DNA of 42,010 nt from the NCBI GenBank assembly GCA_026129765.1, contig JAHCHP010000026.1:1-42010 (forward strand). Reading direction: 5' to 3'. Below the pieces are notes generated by a model. That model did not search any database and had not been told where the DNA came from. It worked only from the letters and a program-made list of their open reading frames with translations. This document shows, piece by piece, positions 15,868 through 24,524 of the stretch. The first letter of the stretch is position 1, and every line of letters begins with the position of its first letter. The position numbers were made by a program, and so were the translations under genes. Origin of the DNA: Fimbriimonadia bacterium (GTDB lineage: Bacteria > Armatimonadota > Fimbriimonadia > Fimbriimonadales > GBS-DC).

Positions 15868-16806
15868 ATGGCAAAACAAGCATCGCATGATACGCTGTTG
15901 AAAAACACATTCAAAGCATTCCCTGAGGAGCTGATAAGGACCTTTTTTCCTGAAAAGGCAGAACGGTTAGACTTCTCACAGGCGCATTTTCCTGACAAGG
16001 AATTATTCGCTGTTTTCCCCAAATCCTTTCGCCGTGAACCAGATGTATTGATTCAAGTATCGACAAATACAAAGGAGCCGGAGCTGCTGTTAATTCATAT
16101 CGAGGCTCAGACGAAGAGAGAACCCTCATTTCCTTTCAGAATGTTTGAATATTACGCGTTGCTTCGTTTGCATTTCCGAGCCAAAGTGTTTCCTATTGTG
16201 GTATACTTGACAAAGGGGAGTGAGGGCTTAACAAAGGAACAATATTCTGAATGGCTCGATGAACAAGATGAACTGCTAAGGTTCCATTATTTTGTTATCG
16301 GATTGGCTGACCTGAACGCAGATACTTATCTGGCTTTGCAGAGCCCTTTGGCTGTAGCTCTCAGCGCGCTGATGCGACCGAGCGAATTCGGACGTGTGCA
16401 GCATAAGGCGCAATGCCTTCAGCAAGTATTACACAGCGATTTGGAAGAAGGCAAGAAAGCGTTGTTAATCAATTTGATCGATATCTACTTGATACTTAAT
16501 GAGAAAGAACAGCAAGAATTTAGAGACAATTACCGACCGATAGAATTGGAGGTGATGAACATGCAGACAACTTACGAAGAGCGCGGTATCCGAAAGGGTA
16601 AGCAAATTGGCAAGCAAGAAGGAAAGTTAGAAGGAAAGTTAGAAGGAAAAAGGGAACTTCTGATTCGATTGTTAGCGCGTAAGTTTGGAAGTTTGTCGCC
16701 TGAAGTGAAGCAGAAAATTTCGGCGATTAAATCACATGAGAAGCTCGATGCTTTATCAGAAGACCTTTTAGCCGCTTCCTCATTAGAAGAACTGGGATTA
16801 AAATAA
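15868..16806 (+). CDS. Rpn-family PD-(D/E)XK nuclease / transposase-like protein with DUF4351
   Basis: A 312-residue protein. The first two thirds belong to the Rpn / putative-transposase group with a PD-(D/E)XK nuclease core: Asp in REPDVLIQV, then the IHIEAQTK strand giving E-x-Q. Members promote recombination or nick DNA; transposition itself has not been shown for most. The segment KQIGKQEGKLEGKLEGK is a short tandem Lys/Glu/Gly repeat that links to a DUF4351-type C-terminus (LIRLLARKFGSL). The ATG at 15868 has GGGGA seven bases upstream; a TTG at 15856 is less likely. No inverted repeats or target duplications are seen around it. Its lower GC than its neighbours suggests acquisition. Confidence 0.85.
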   Translation: MAKQASHDTLLKNTFKAFPEELIRTFFPEKAERLDFSQAHFPDKELFAVFPKSFRREPDVLIQVSTNTKEPELLLIHIEAQTKREPSFPFRMFEYYALLRLHFRAKVFPIVVYLTKGSEGLTKEQYSEWLDEQDELLRFHYFVIGLADLNADTYLALQSPLAVALSALMRPSEFGRVQHKAQCLQQVLHSDLEEGKKALLINLIDIYLILNEKEQQEFRDNYRPIELEVMNMQTTYEERGIRKGKQIGKQEGKLEGKLEGKRELLIRLLARKFGSLSPEVKQKISAIKSHEKLDALSEDLLAASSLEELGLK

Positions 16807-16884
16807 AGTGTTTTTTATCGATGATAACCCTATGGGGAAGCGTTTCTAATTTCTTGTTGTTCCCCTCTTTCATGGAGGTTGCGG

Positions 16885-16917
16885 AACTGAGTCTGCGCAG
16901 GCAGGCTCAGTTTTTTT
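16885..16917 (+). terminator. Intrinsic terminator after the Rpn gene
   Basis: ACTGAG(T)CTG pairs with CAGGCTCAGT, followed directly by seven T residues. It ends transcription of the Rpn gene 79 bases downstream of its stop and separates it from the SLC13-type gene. Confidence 0.8.
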
Positions 16918-16944
16918 ATTCTCAAGTGATGTAACAGAGCGAGT

Positions 16945-18723
16945 ATGACTTTAGAAATCGCGGTTGTATTGGGGTTGTTGGCGGCAGCGGTGATCCTGTT
17001 CGCGACAGAAAAACTACCTGTCGACTTGGTGGCAGGTCTGTTGCTCTGCGCTTTGGTGTTGGGAGGTATCTTAACGCCTGCAGAGGGCTTAGCGGGATTC
17101 AGCAACCCTGCGATGATCACGGTTGCCGCGATGTTTACCCTGAGCGCGGGACTGCAGAGGACAGGCGCTGTGCGGTTATTGGGTGATCTCTTGGCGCGGG
17201 TGGGGCGATGGCATTTTTTAACCGGTGTGCTTGCCATGATGGCGCTGGTGGGTTTCATTTCCGCCTTTGTCAATAACACGCCGGTGGTGGCAGTTTTCAT
17301 CCCGATTGTGGCAGGGATGGCGCGCGCGGCGGGAAAAAGCCCCTCAAAACTGCTCATGCCCCTTTCTTTCGCCTCGATGTTTGGGGGTGTCTGCACACTG
17401 ATTGGCACTTCAACCAATATTTTAGTGAGCTCGATTGCGGAGCAGTACGATCAACGCCCCCTAACGATGTTCGAGTTCGCGCCCTTGGGGGTTATCTTTT
17501 TTGCAGTGGGAACCCTCTATATGTTGCTGTTTGGTATGCGGTTAATCCCGAACCGGGGGGATGGTCAGGCACTGACTCAAGCCTTTAACATGACCGATTA
17601 TTTGGTGGAGATTGTGATTCTGCCACATTCTAAGGCTGTAGGGAAGCCTCTGATGCAGGCGCCTTTCACGAAAGCGATGGACCTCGATGTTTTAGAGATA
17701 CGGCGCGGCGACCAAGAGCGATTAGTGCCGCTGCCTGATACCGTGCTACAAGCAAATGATGTGCTGCGCGCTCGGTGTAATGTGGAAAAGATACGCCAAA
17801 TCCAAGAGGATCAGGGGCTTGCGCTGCGTCCTGAAGCGAAATGGGAGGAAACCGATTGGCAATCGGAAAACACTTCGCTGCAAGAGGTGGTTATCGCGCC
17901 TGACTCTGCATTTGAGGGGCGATCTTTGGAGCAAATCTTATTTCGAAACCGGTTTGGCGCGACGGTGTTGGCCATTCGGCATCGCGATCAAGTGCTTCAT
18001 GAACAGTTATCAAAAGTGCCTTTGCGGGCGGGCGATGTGCTGCTGGTCAAAACTTCGGACTATGGGTTGGCGCGTTTGCGTGAGCATCCGGCTTTCGTGT
18101 TGACCTCCGAAGTGGTGGTTCCACAATATCGCGCGCGCAAAGTGGCCTTGGCATTAACGATTGTGATGGCAGTGGTGGGTATGGCGGCGACGGGCGTTCA
18201 ACCGATTGTTGTAACGGCTTTGGCGGGCGCGGTTCTCATGGTGTTGACCGGGTGCTTGACTCCTGAAGAGGCGTATCGCGCGCTGGAATGGCGCGTGTTG
18301 TTTTTGTTGGCGGGCGTGTTATCTTTAGGGCTTGCCATGGAAAAGACTGGCGCGGCGACTTGGGTCGCCGATTCGTTCATCCAGACCTTGGGCGATGCGG
18401 GACCGTTTGTGATGCTGTCTGTTTTTTACCTGTTGACGTCGCTGCTGACGGAAGCGATGTCCAATAACGCGACTGCTGCTTTGTTGACGCCCATTGCTAT
18501 TGTAACAGCGCAAGCGATGGATGTGAATCCAATTGCTTTTGTGATGGCGGTGGCGTTTGCGGCTTCTGCCAGTTTTATGACTCCAGTTGGGTATCAAACG
18601 AATACGCTGATCTACGGTCCGGGACAGTATCGTTTTTCCGATTTCTTGCGAGTCGGCACACCGCTGAATTTGATGTTTTGGCTTTTAGCCACCTTTCTGA
18701 TTCCTGTCTTTTGGCCTTTTTGA
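16945..18723 (+). CDS. SLC13/DASS-type membrane transporter with two RCK_C domains
   Basis: A 592-residue carrier of the SLC13/ArsB-NhaD superfamily. Membrane segments fill residues 1-205 and 395-592. The ion-substrate motifs are NNTP (110-113) with GTSTN (154-158), repeated in the second half as SNNAT and GYQTN, the usual two-fold pattern. Between the halves sit two soluble TrkA-C (RCK_C) domains, about 215-290 and 300-380. This layout is common in bacterial sulfate or other anion permeases of the family, but substrate cannot be read from sequence. The ribosome binding site is poor. The 3' end faces the HEPN gene 17 bases away. Confidence 0.9.
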   Translation: MTLEIAVVLGLLAAAVILFATEKLPVDLVAGLLLCALVLGGILTPAEGLAGFSNPAMITVAAMFTLSAGLQRTGAVRLLGDLLARVGRWHFLTGVLAMMALVGFISAFVNNTPVVAVFIPIVAGMARAAGKSPSKLLMPLSFASMFGGVCTLIGTSTNILVSSIAEQYDQRPLTMFEFAPLGVIFFAVGTLYMLLFGMRLIPNRGDGQALTQAFNMTDYLVEIVILPHSKAVGKPLMQAPFTKAMDLDVLEIRRGDQERLVPLPDTVLQANDVLRARCNVEKIRQIQEDQGLALRPEAKWEETDWQSENTSLQEVVIAPDSAFEGRSLEQILFRNRFGATVLAIRHRDQVLHEQLSKVPLRAGDVLLVKTSDYGLARLREHPAFVLTSEVVVPQYRARKVALALTIVMAVVGMAATGVQPIVVTALAGAVLMVLTGCLTPEEAYRALEWRVLFLLAGVLSLGLAMEKTGAATWVADSFIQTLGDAGPFVMLSVFYLLTSLLTEAMSNNATAALLTPIAIVTAQAMDVNPIAFVMAVAFAASASFMTPVGYQTNTLIYGPGQYRFSDFLRVGTPLNLMFWLLATFLIPVFWPF

Positions 18724-18739
18724 TTCGAGTCTCAATGTG

Positions 18740-19126
18740 TTATTGAGGCGGCAATCCGAAAAATTGTCTTATTTCATCACGCACCATGGAAGCTATTGTA
18801 AGACTTTGATTGGCTGCGGCTTGATTGGCATGTACCCCTGGGTAACGCGCTGAAATTCCAAAAACTCCTAAATGTGCGAGGTCAGCGCGCATTGTTTCCA
18901 AATTGGTTAAGACGCCCCCGGTTAAGTTCAAAAGCACGACCAAATCATGGGTTTTGGGAAAAGCGGTTCCTGCCTCTTCTAAGTATGCTTTCAAATATTT
19001 CTCAGCAGATTGTTGTGATAAGAAACAGATTCCATTCCAGATAGGGTTTGTCGCTTGGCTTTCTCGAGTAGCCATTGTCCAGTCGCCCTCTGCGCGCTCT
19101 ATCCATTCAATTGTGCGAGGCTTCAT
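18740..19126 (-). CDS. HEPN-domain protein (toxin candidate of a HEPN/MNT pair)
   Basis: A 128-residue HEPN protein. SQQSAEKYLKAYLEEAG is the central HEPN helix signature, followed by KTHDLVVLL. HEPN toxins of this arrangement are RNases held inactive by the MNT partner. An R-x4-H stretch is present in ARYPGVHA, but the position two after the His is Asn, not the Tyr that MntA-type partners modify. RYP alone is common in the PF05168 family, so the His may be incidental. The gene is the second of its operon and overlaps the MNT gene by 20 bases. Confidence 0.85.
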   Translation of the reverse strand: MKPRTIEWIERAEGDWTMATRESQATNPIWNGICFLSQQSAEKYLKAYLEEAGTAFPKTHDLVVLLNLTGGVLTNLETMRADLAHLGVFGISARYPGVHANQAAANQSLTIASMVRDEIRQFFGLPPQ

Positions 19127-19427
19127 AGAGCAAAATTCCTTTTGTCAGTATCTCGGTTTCAAACAAGTTTCCATCCTCAATGGAACGCGCCCAGTCAGAA
19201 GGCAGTTTTACAACGATGTCCAGGGGAACCGGATGGTCTACGGAAGCTGAGATTCGCGCTGCTGCCCAAAGTGGATCTTCTTCAGTGTCTAAGACAATTA
19301 ACAGATCGTAGTCACTATCCGGTGTGGGATGTCCATAAGCATGTGAGCCGAACAAGATGATTTTATCCGGTCGGAAAAATTGCGCAATGCGCTGTACCAC
19401 TGGTATGACGGGCGATAGGTTAATCAT
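19107..19427 (-). CDS. MNT-type nucleotidyltransferase (antitoxin candidate)
   Basis: A 106-residue minimal nucleotidyltransferase. IILFGSHAYGHPTPDSDYDLL gives the full GS-x10-DxD active-site pattern with SDYD. In MntA/HepT systems the nucleotidyltransferase adds AMP to the HEPN RNase and so neutralises it. The gene is upstream of and overlaps the HEPN gene, the usual order. Its start at 19427 has no ribosome binding site and lies six bases after a TATACT box. Confidence 0.88.
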   Translation of the reverse strand: MINLSPVIPVVQRIAQFFRPDKIILFGSHAYGHPTPDSDYDLLIVLDTEEDPLWAAARISASVDHPVPLDIVVKLPSDWARSIEDGNLFETEILTKGILLYEASHN

Positions 19428-19433
19428 GCTAAA

Positions 19434-19441
19434 AGTATACC
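19434..19441 (-). promoter_or_regulatory. GGTATACT -10 box of the MNT/HEPN operon
   Basis: The box ends six bases before the MNT ATG, so the mRNA is probably leaderless. The upstream stretch to 19626 is AT-rich and holds only the leader hairpin of the next gene. Confidence 0.55.
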
Positions 19442-19580
19442 TCTTGATATTCCCGTTTTCTGGACCTTTTTGATACCGTCATTTTGTTTCAATTTTTACC
19501 GCTATCACAACTGTGCAGATGGAATTTTATATTTCATTTTTACCCCCTGAAGAAATACCAGTTATTTGCCGATAATGGTT

Positions 19581-19609
19581 TCCAGAGGTCATAGATGACC
19601 TACTCTGGA
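19581..19609 (+). promoter_or_regulatory. Leader hairpin before the basic protein gene
   Basis: TCCAGA-GGTCAT pairs with ATGACC-(TAC)-TCTGGA: 12 base pairs with a 3-base bulge and a 2-base loop. It ends five bases before the AGGAGG of the next gene, so it could control access to that site, or act as a protein-binding dyad on DNA. Confidence 0.6.
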
Positions 19610-19626
19610 GCATAGGAGGAACCTGA

Positions 19627-21126
19627 TTGGCTAAAAACACAAAGAGTTTTTCAGCAGAGGGAGCGCAAGGAAAGGCTGGTAAGGCAGTGATCAGCAAGTC
19701 ACGAGCGAGTCTGACATCCACGCCTCGCCGCCGTTCGAACAAAGCAAACACGCTTCCCGCCAAGAATTTTAATGGCGATAAAATTTCGGTGCAGGCGGTG
19801 TCGAAGACCGGATCGATTCAATTCGTCGCATCCGCCCCGAACGCGCCGCAGTTCAAAACAGAATTGCTGTTACAGCGTCTGTCATCGCCCAATCAGCAGC
19901 CAAACCCGAATGGCTACCATTCTCAAGGGGTGATTGGATTTGCAGAGGGGCATTTGACCCATAGTGTTGACGCGATGCCGGGCTTCTACGCGCCTGCGAT
20001 CGCTTTCATCAACACCCAGACCGGACAGCAGACCGGCATCATTGTTTTGCCGACCGTGCAGGTCACGCTCGCGATTGCTAAGCGTAATGAAAACGGATTC
20101 CAGACTGGATTCCAACCGACCCTTGCAGCAACTAAGCAAACAACTACTCAGAGGAGACGAAGTATGGCTAACCAAAAGACCACAGCAACGAAGACAGTGT
20201 CCGCGAAGGGCGCGCAGAAGAAGACGGTAACGTCTGTGAAGCGTAATGGAACGACCGCTAAGAGCAAAACCACCGTTTCTGGAACGCAATTTAAGAAAAA
20301 CACACAGAACAAAACCACCGCCTTCAATAAAACCAAAACCACCGCAACGCCCAAGAAAACCTTCAGTACCAGCAGTTCCAATGCTAACAATCGTGTCACA
20401 GCTTCCAACCGATCAGGTTCTGTGACGGCGAAGCGAACCGTGTCATCAGGCGCCACTAATCGCAATACTGCAGGCACAGTCAATCGCAACACCAGCGCGA
20501 CGCGAAATGTGACGGCGAGCCGAACCACGACCAGCGCGACGCGAAGCAACGTGAATGCGGTGAAACGCTCTAACACAACAACGGCGACCCGCGGCAAAGC
20601 AACGGTTGCGAAGAAGACCGGAACCACCCCGACCGCGAATCGCTTCAACACGATTAATAAAACGGGCAGCAAGATTGGCACAGCCACCACAAGCCGTGTG
20701 ACCGCTGTGAAAAAGACCAGCGCGAACAACGCGAAGAATAAGAAAGTGGTTGTGGCGAAGAAGCCTGTTGTGGGAACCACCCAGAGCAAATTCGCTACTG
20801 TGAAGAAATCCGGCTCTACCATTACCGCGAATCGCGCCAGCACGGTTAAGAAAACAGGCGTGTCAGCAACCGCGAAGAGCAAAGTTGCAGCGACGAAGAA
20901 GCCTGTGATTGCAGCCAATCGAACGAAGGTCTCAGCCGCTAAAAAGCCTGTGATTGCCACAAATCGTACGAAGGTCACCGCGTCCAAAAAGACCGTTACG
21001 ACCGCTGCGAAGAACAAAGTCACTGCCGTGAAAAAGACGGTATCGGCTGCGAACCAGAATCGAATCGCTTCCCAGAAAAAGACCACCGGTCAGAAAGGCG
21101 GCTCGACCCAGCGCAGAGCGGCTTAA
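19627..21126 (+). CDS. Large, very basic low-complexity protein (Lys/Thr/Ala-rich)
   Basis: A 499-residue protein starting at TTG (19627), supported by AGGAGGA (19614-19620) six bases upstream. Residues about 50-160 have normal composition (SIQFVASAPNAP, GVIGFAEGHLTHSVDAM, INTQTGQQTGIIVLPTVQV) and may be a small folded domain of unknown type. From residue 180 on it is almost entirely Lys, Arg, Thr, Ala, Ser, Asn and Val, with loose repeats such as TVKKTG and a 15-residue tandem unit (KKPVIAANRTKVSAA, near DNA 20900-20990). This resembles histone-H1-like or AlgP-like tails that bind DNA or polyanions, but there is no recognisable HU domain. An ATG at 20164 inside the frame has its own GGAG site and would give the 320-residue basic part alone. 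Confidence 0.7.
   Translation: MAKNTKSFSAEGAQGKAGKAVISKSRASLTSTPRRRSNKANTLPAKNFNGDKISVQAVSKTGSIQFVASAPNAPQFKTELLLQRLSSPNQQPNPNGYHSQGVIGFAEGHLTHSVDAMPGFYAPAIAFINTQTGQQTGIIVLPTVQVTLAIAKRNENGFQTGFQPTLAATKQTTTQRRRSMANQKTTATKTVSAKGAQKKTVTSVKRNGTTAKSKTTVSGTQFKKNTQNKTTAFNKTKTTATPKKTFSTSSSNANNRVTASNRSGSVTAKRTVSSGATNRNTAGTVNRNTSATRNVTASRTTTSATRSNVNAVKRSNTTTATRGKATVAKKTGTTPTANRFNTINKTGSKIGTATTSRVTAVKKTSANNAKNKKVVVAKKPVVGTTQSKFATVKKSGSTITANRASTVKKTGVSATAKSKVAATKKPVIAANRTKVSAAKKPVIATNRTKVTASKKTVTTAAKNKVTAVKKTVSAANQNRIASQKKTTGQKGGSTQRRAA
20164..21126 (+). CDS. Possible internal start giving the basic domain alone
   Basis: The ATG at 20164 is in frame with the large protein and is preceded by AGAGGAGACGAAGT, a better ribosome binding site than most in this window. 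Translation from here would give a 320-residue, almost purely basic polypeptide. It may instead show that two genes fused and left the second start behind. This entry is an alternative product of the same frame, not a separate gene. Confidence 0.4.
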   Translation: MANQKTTATKTVSAKGAQKKTVTSVKRNGTTAKSKTTVSGTQFKKNTQNKTTAFNKTKTTATPKKTFSTSSSNANNRVTASNRSGSVTAKRTVSSGATNRNTAGTVNRNTSATRNVTASRTTTSATRSNVNAVKRSNTTTATRGKATVAKKTGTTPTANRFNTINKTGSKIGTATTSRVTAVKKTSANNAKNKKVVVAKKPVVGTTQSKFATVKKSGSTITANRASTVKKTGVSATAKSKVAATKKPVIAANRTKVSAAKKPVIATNRTKVTASKKTVTTAAKNKVTAVKKTVSAANQNRIASQKKTTGQKGGSTQRRAA

Positions 21127-21156
21127 AATCGCAGATTGAGCATGACCTGTTGTAGG

Positions 21157-21203
21157 ACGCCTGTCTTCTTCCATACAAAAGGAAGGGGACAGGCGTTTCT
21201 TTG
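21157..21203 (+). terminator. Intrinsic terminator after the basic protein gene
   Basis: ACGCCTGTC (21157-21165) pairs perfectly with GACAGGCGT (21188-21196), with further pairing inside, followed by TTTCTTT. It lies between the stop at 21126 and the serA promoter. Confidence 0.8.
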
Positions 21204-21208
21204 TCTCA

Positions 21209-21216
21209 GGTATACT
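21209..21216 (+). promoter_or_regulatory. GGTATACT -10 box of serA
   Basis: The same box as at several genes here, but with a 26-base leader that contains AAAGGG (21228-21233) nine bases before the TTG start. Confidence 0.5.
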
Positions 21217-21242
21217 TCGCGGTGAGTAAAGGGTGATATAAG

Positions 21243-22835
21243 TTGGCAAAAGTCTTAGTCAGTGATCCGATTGTGGAAGCAGGGTTGGCGGTACTGCGTG
21301 AAGCGGCTGAAGTGGACTACTCTCCCGGTTTATCCTCAGAAGAACTGCTGGAGCGGATTCCCGCTTATGACGCGCTGATGGTGCGTTCCGAAACGCGCGT
21401 CACGGAGGCAGTGTTCGCGTCAGGGAAGCAGTTGAAAGTGGTGGGGCGCGCGGGAGTTGGGGTCGATAATATCGATGTGGAGGCAGCCACACGCCATGGA
21501 GTCATCGTATTGAATTCGCCTGACGGCAACACTATCGCCGCCGCCGAGTTGAGTTTTGCGTTGCTGCTGGGATTGGCGCGAAAAGTTCCTCAAGCCGCTT
21601 TCTCTTTGCGTCGAGGTGAATGGAAACGTTCCAAGTTTGTCGGCATGGAGTTGTACAAAAAGACGCTTGGAATCGCGGGCTTGGGCAAAATTGGGCGTGA
21701 AGTGGCGCGCCGCGCCCGTGCCTTTGACATGCGTGTGTTGAGCTATGATCCTTATCTGCCAGAGGAGCATGCCCGGCAGTTAGGCGCAGAACCGGTCAAA
21801 TTCGTTACGCTGTTGGCGCAAAGCGATTACCTCACGCTCCATACGCCGCTGACTGAGCATACGCGCCATTTGTTGAACCGGGAGACTTTGGCGCATGCGA
21901 AACCGGGCATCCGCATCGTGAACTGCGCGCGGGGCGAGATTATCGATTTAGAGGCTCTGGCAGAAGCGTTGGAAAGTGGGCGCGTCGCGGCGGTGGCTTT
22001 GGATGTTTTTCCTCAAGAACCCCCCTCTATCGATTTACCTGTGTTTAAGTTTGAGCAGAATATTTTAACTCCCCATTTGGGCGCGTCGACAGAAGAAGCG
22101 CAGGCGAAAGTCGCGATGGATGTAGCCGAGCAGATCGCGGCGGTGCTGACGGGCGGTTCGGCGCGGAGCCCCATTAATCTGCCTGCCATTCCTGCGGAAC
22201 TGTTGACAAAAGGCGCGCCTGCCTTGAAACTGGCAGAAAAGATGGGGCGTCTATTAGCTCAACTGACTCATTCGCCCATTGCCTCGCTCCAGGCACACTT
22301 CGAGGGTGAGTGGGAAGGGCTGCCGCTTGATTTAGTCGCGCGCTCCGCCATGGCGGGACTCATCGCGTTCAGCACCGACGAATTAGTGAACTTAGTCAAT
22401 GCGCCGCTCTATGCGCAGCAGCGCGGATTGAAGATGAGTTGGAGCCACCAGCCAGAGAGCGATGATTACCATGCGGCGTTGACGCTGATCGCGCATTCCG
22501 ATACACATCATGAACAAGGGCAGATCGTTTTGACGGGCGCGTTGTTTGGAAAACAGGATATGCGGATAACCCATATGAACGGGCTTTTTGTGGACATTGT
22601 GCCGGAGGGTATTTTGCTGGCGACCGATCATCGGGACCGTCCCGGGATTATCGGGCGGGTTGGCACGCTTCTGGGGGAGCATCAAATCAATATCGCGGGC
22701 ATGCACGTGGGGCGCGAAGGAGTCGGGGGCAATGCGATGATGTTCGTGAAGGTGGATAACCCCATCCCTCCCGACCTGTTGGAGACGATTCAACAGATGG
22801 AAGGGGTCGATCACGCGCGCGTGCTGATCTTTTGA
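21243..22835 (+). CDS. serA: D-3-phosphoglycerate dehydrogenase
   Basis: A 530-residue type 1 enzyme that oxidises 3-phosphoglycerate with NAD+ in the first step of serine synthesis. The NAD-binding motif is GLGKIG (146-151), and the catalytic set is Arg230 (NCARGEI), Glu259 (PQEPP) and His278 (LTPHLGAS). A middle ASB-type domain (about 315-450) is followed by a C-terminal ACT domain (about 455-530, with DRPGIIGRVGTLLGEHQINI), which usually binds serine for feedback control. Length is normal for this type. The TTG start fits a weak but well-spaced AAAGGG site. No other serine gene is adjacent. Confidence 0.95.
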   Translation: MAKVLVSDPIVEAGLAVLREAAEVDYSPGLSSEELLERIPAYDALMVRSETRVTEAVFASGKQLKVVGRAGVGVDNIDVEAATRHGVIVLNSPDGNTIAAAELSFALLLGLARKVPQAAFSLRRGEWKRSKFVGMELYKKTLGIAGLGKIGREVARRARAFDMRVLSYDPYLPEEHARQLGAEPVKFVTLLAQSDYLTLHTPLTEHTRHLLNRETLAHAKPGIRIVNCARGEIIDLEALAEALESGRVAAVALDVFPQEPPSIDLPVFKFEQNILTPHLGASTEEAQAKVAMDVAEQIAAVLTGGSARSPINLPAIPAELLTKGAPALKLAEKMGRLLAQLTHSPIASLQAHFEGEWEGLPLDLVARSAMAGLIAFSTDELVNLVNAPLYAQQRGLKMSWSHQPESDDYHAALTLIAHSDTHHEQGQIVLTGALFGKQDMRITHMNGLFVDIVPEGILLATDHRDRPGIIGRVGTLLGEHQINIAGMHVGREGVGGNAMMFVKVDNPIPPDLLETIQQMEGVDHARVLIF

Positions 22836-22940
22836 AAATCTGCTAACAAAAAAAAGCAGGAATCGAATCATTCATCAAGAAATAAATCTATCTGTCTCTC
22901 TTTTCCTATTGAAAAGCACGAAGGAGGTTACTCGTTTACC

Positions 22941-24446
22941 ATGATAACGCATCAAATGAAGCGTTCGGCAGGGGTTATTGCATTGGGGGCAGCGGGGTTA
23001 TCGACCGTCGCGGTCGCGCTGTGGAGCCCGCAAATCACCGTTCAGACTCCGAAAAATAGTCCGAACACCGTTTCTGTGAAATTTAAGCAAGCGCAAGCAG
23101 CATCGGTCGAACTGATGATCGATGGCGTGGCGGTTGCCTATCGCGATTTGAATGGGCGCGCGGAAGGCGCGCTAAACTTCTCGCTGCAAGGGCTGAACCT
23201 CGCGCCTGGCTATCACGACGCGACGATCAATCTGTATGACGCGGCGGGCAATCTGGTGGCGCGCTCTCAGCAGCGCCTCAATATCCCGGTGGACCCCACT
23301 GCTTTAATCACCATGTCGATGCCTCTGAACGGTTCTACCGTTTCCGGCACGGTGGAAGTGAAGGTCAATGTCCGGGGCAATGCGCAGAACAAGTCTTATG
23401 TCTCCTTTTTTGTGGATGGACAGTTCCGAACCCTTCGCAATTTCGCGCCCTATGTCTACCAATGGGATACTCAGCAGGAAACCAACGGTTGGCACACGGT
23501 GGAGGCTTGGAGCTTTGATGGTAACCAAACCTTGAAAGCCACGCCGACGCGAGTGAACGTGAATAATCCCGGTGGTCGGACCGACCGCGAAGCGATTGTC
23601 TGGGGCGATTCAGAGCCGGCAACCTCAACGGAACCTTCCACTGCCTTAAAGACTTCCGAGAAATCTTTGGCTCCCCGAGCGGACATGGCGTTCGGCAGCG
23701 GCGATGTGCGAATGATGGAAGATGCGCGTTTGAACCCGCCTACTGAGACACGCGAAGCGAAAAGCGCGCCGGTTATCGCGAAGACCGCTCCAACGGTGAA
23801 ACTGGGCGAAGCGGCATCGACTCCCACCATCACGCCGCGAACCTCCCGTCCGGTGGATAGCGCGATCACTGCACCTGTGAAAGCAGGTAGCCTTGCGCCC
23901 AAAGCGGACACTCGCACTGCGCCCGCGCAGCCAGAAATGACAGGTCAGAAATTGCATAAGCCGCAGTTGGCTTTGAACGCGAAAGCGACGAATGCCATCG
24001 CGAAGGCGGCGCCCGTAACCGCAAAAGCCAACGCGCCCGCGAAGCCATGGGCTCCCATGAATTTAGGCGCGCGCGTACCGAAGCATGTGCAGCATTTCAA
24101 TGTCTTGTTTGATACGACGGTGTTGACTTTCGATGTGCAGCCCCGCGCTCAGAACCAGATTCCGCTTGCACCCATCCGCCACATTTGGGAGCATGCCAAT
24201 GGAACAGTGGAATGGGAACATTCCAGTAAGACGGTGACGGCGCAGAACGATGCGCGAACGGTGATTCTCCAGATCGGGCGCGCAATGGCGCAGATCAATG
24301 GTCAATCGGTGGAGATGGAAGTGGCTCCCTTTATTGTGAATGGCAGAACCTTGGTTCCGATTTCGTTCTTGCCTGACGCGCTGAATGTGGAAGCGTTCTA
24401 CGATCCCAATACCGATAATATCGTGCTGAATACCTTGCCGAAGTGA
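22941..24446 (+). CDS. Exported protein with Ig-like and copper-amine-oxidase N-terminal-like domains
   Basis: A 501-residue protein with an N-terminal hydrophobic segment (about 8-30) serving as a signal or anchor. Residues about 110-200 form a bacterial Ig-like fold (MPLNGSTVSGTVEVKV, VSFFVDGQ, NGWHTVEAWSFDG). Then comes a Pro/Ala/Thr/Lys-rich linker of about 150 residues. Residues about 395-500 (MAQINGQSVEMEVAPFIVNG, then RTLVPISFL and DNIVLNTLP) are the domain found at the N-terminus of copper amine oxidase and in many stalk-like exported proteins (PF07833). No catalytic oxidase domain is present. The likely role is cell-envelope structure or binding. AAGGAGG lies 13 bases before the ATG, a long spacing, and the next in-frame Met is residue 6. 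Confidence 0.82.
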   Translation: MITHQMKRSAGVIALGAAGLSTVAVALWSPQITVQTPKNSPNTVSVKFKQAQAASVELMIDGVAVAYRDLNGRAEGALNFSLQGLNLAPGYHDATINLYDAAGNLVARSQQRLNIPVDPTALITMSMPLNGSTVSGTVEVKVNVRGNAQNKSYVSFFVDGQFRTLRNFAPYVYQWDTQQETNGWHTVEAWSFDGNQTLKATPTRVNVNNPGGRTDREAIVWGDSEPATSTEPSTALKTSEKSLAPRADMAFGSGDVRMMEDARLNPPTETREAKSAPVIAKTAPTVKLGEAASTPTITPRTSRPVDSAITAPVKAGSLAPKADTRTAPAQPEMTGQKLHKPQLALNAKATNAIAKAAPVTAKANAPAKPWAPMNLGARVPKHVQHFNVLFDTTVLTFDVQPRAQNQIPLAPIRHIWEHANGTVEWEHSSKTVTAQNDARTVILQIGRAMAQINGQSVEMEVAPFIVNGRTLVPISFLPDALNVEAFYDPNTDNIVLNTLPK

Positions 24447-24459
24447 GACAGACCTTATC

Positions 24460-24504
24460 CCCCGTCCGCCCCTCAAAAGGCGGGCTGGGGACAGGCGCGT
24501 TTTC
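24460..24504 (+). terminator. Hairpin between the exported protein and the Ppx gene
   Basis: CCCC and GTCCGCC (24460-24470) pair with GGCGGGC and GGGG (24479-24490) with one bulge, 11 base pairs. Only a short TTTT follows, nine bases later, so termination may be weak and some transcripts could continue into the Ppx gene, which starts 20 bases on. Confidence 0.45.
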
Positions 24505-24524
24505 AAACCGTTTCCCCACGCACT

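Noticed and set aside
15868..16806. Rpn gene as an insertion sequence
   Set aside because: No terminal inverted repeats or target duplication, and the family is not shown to transpose.
20148..21086. 312-codon hydrophobic frame opposite the basic protein
   Set aside because: Phe/Val/Leu-rich sequence is what the complement of Lys/Thr/Ala codons gives; no start signal.
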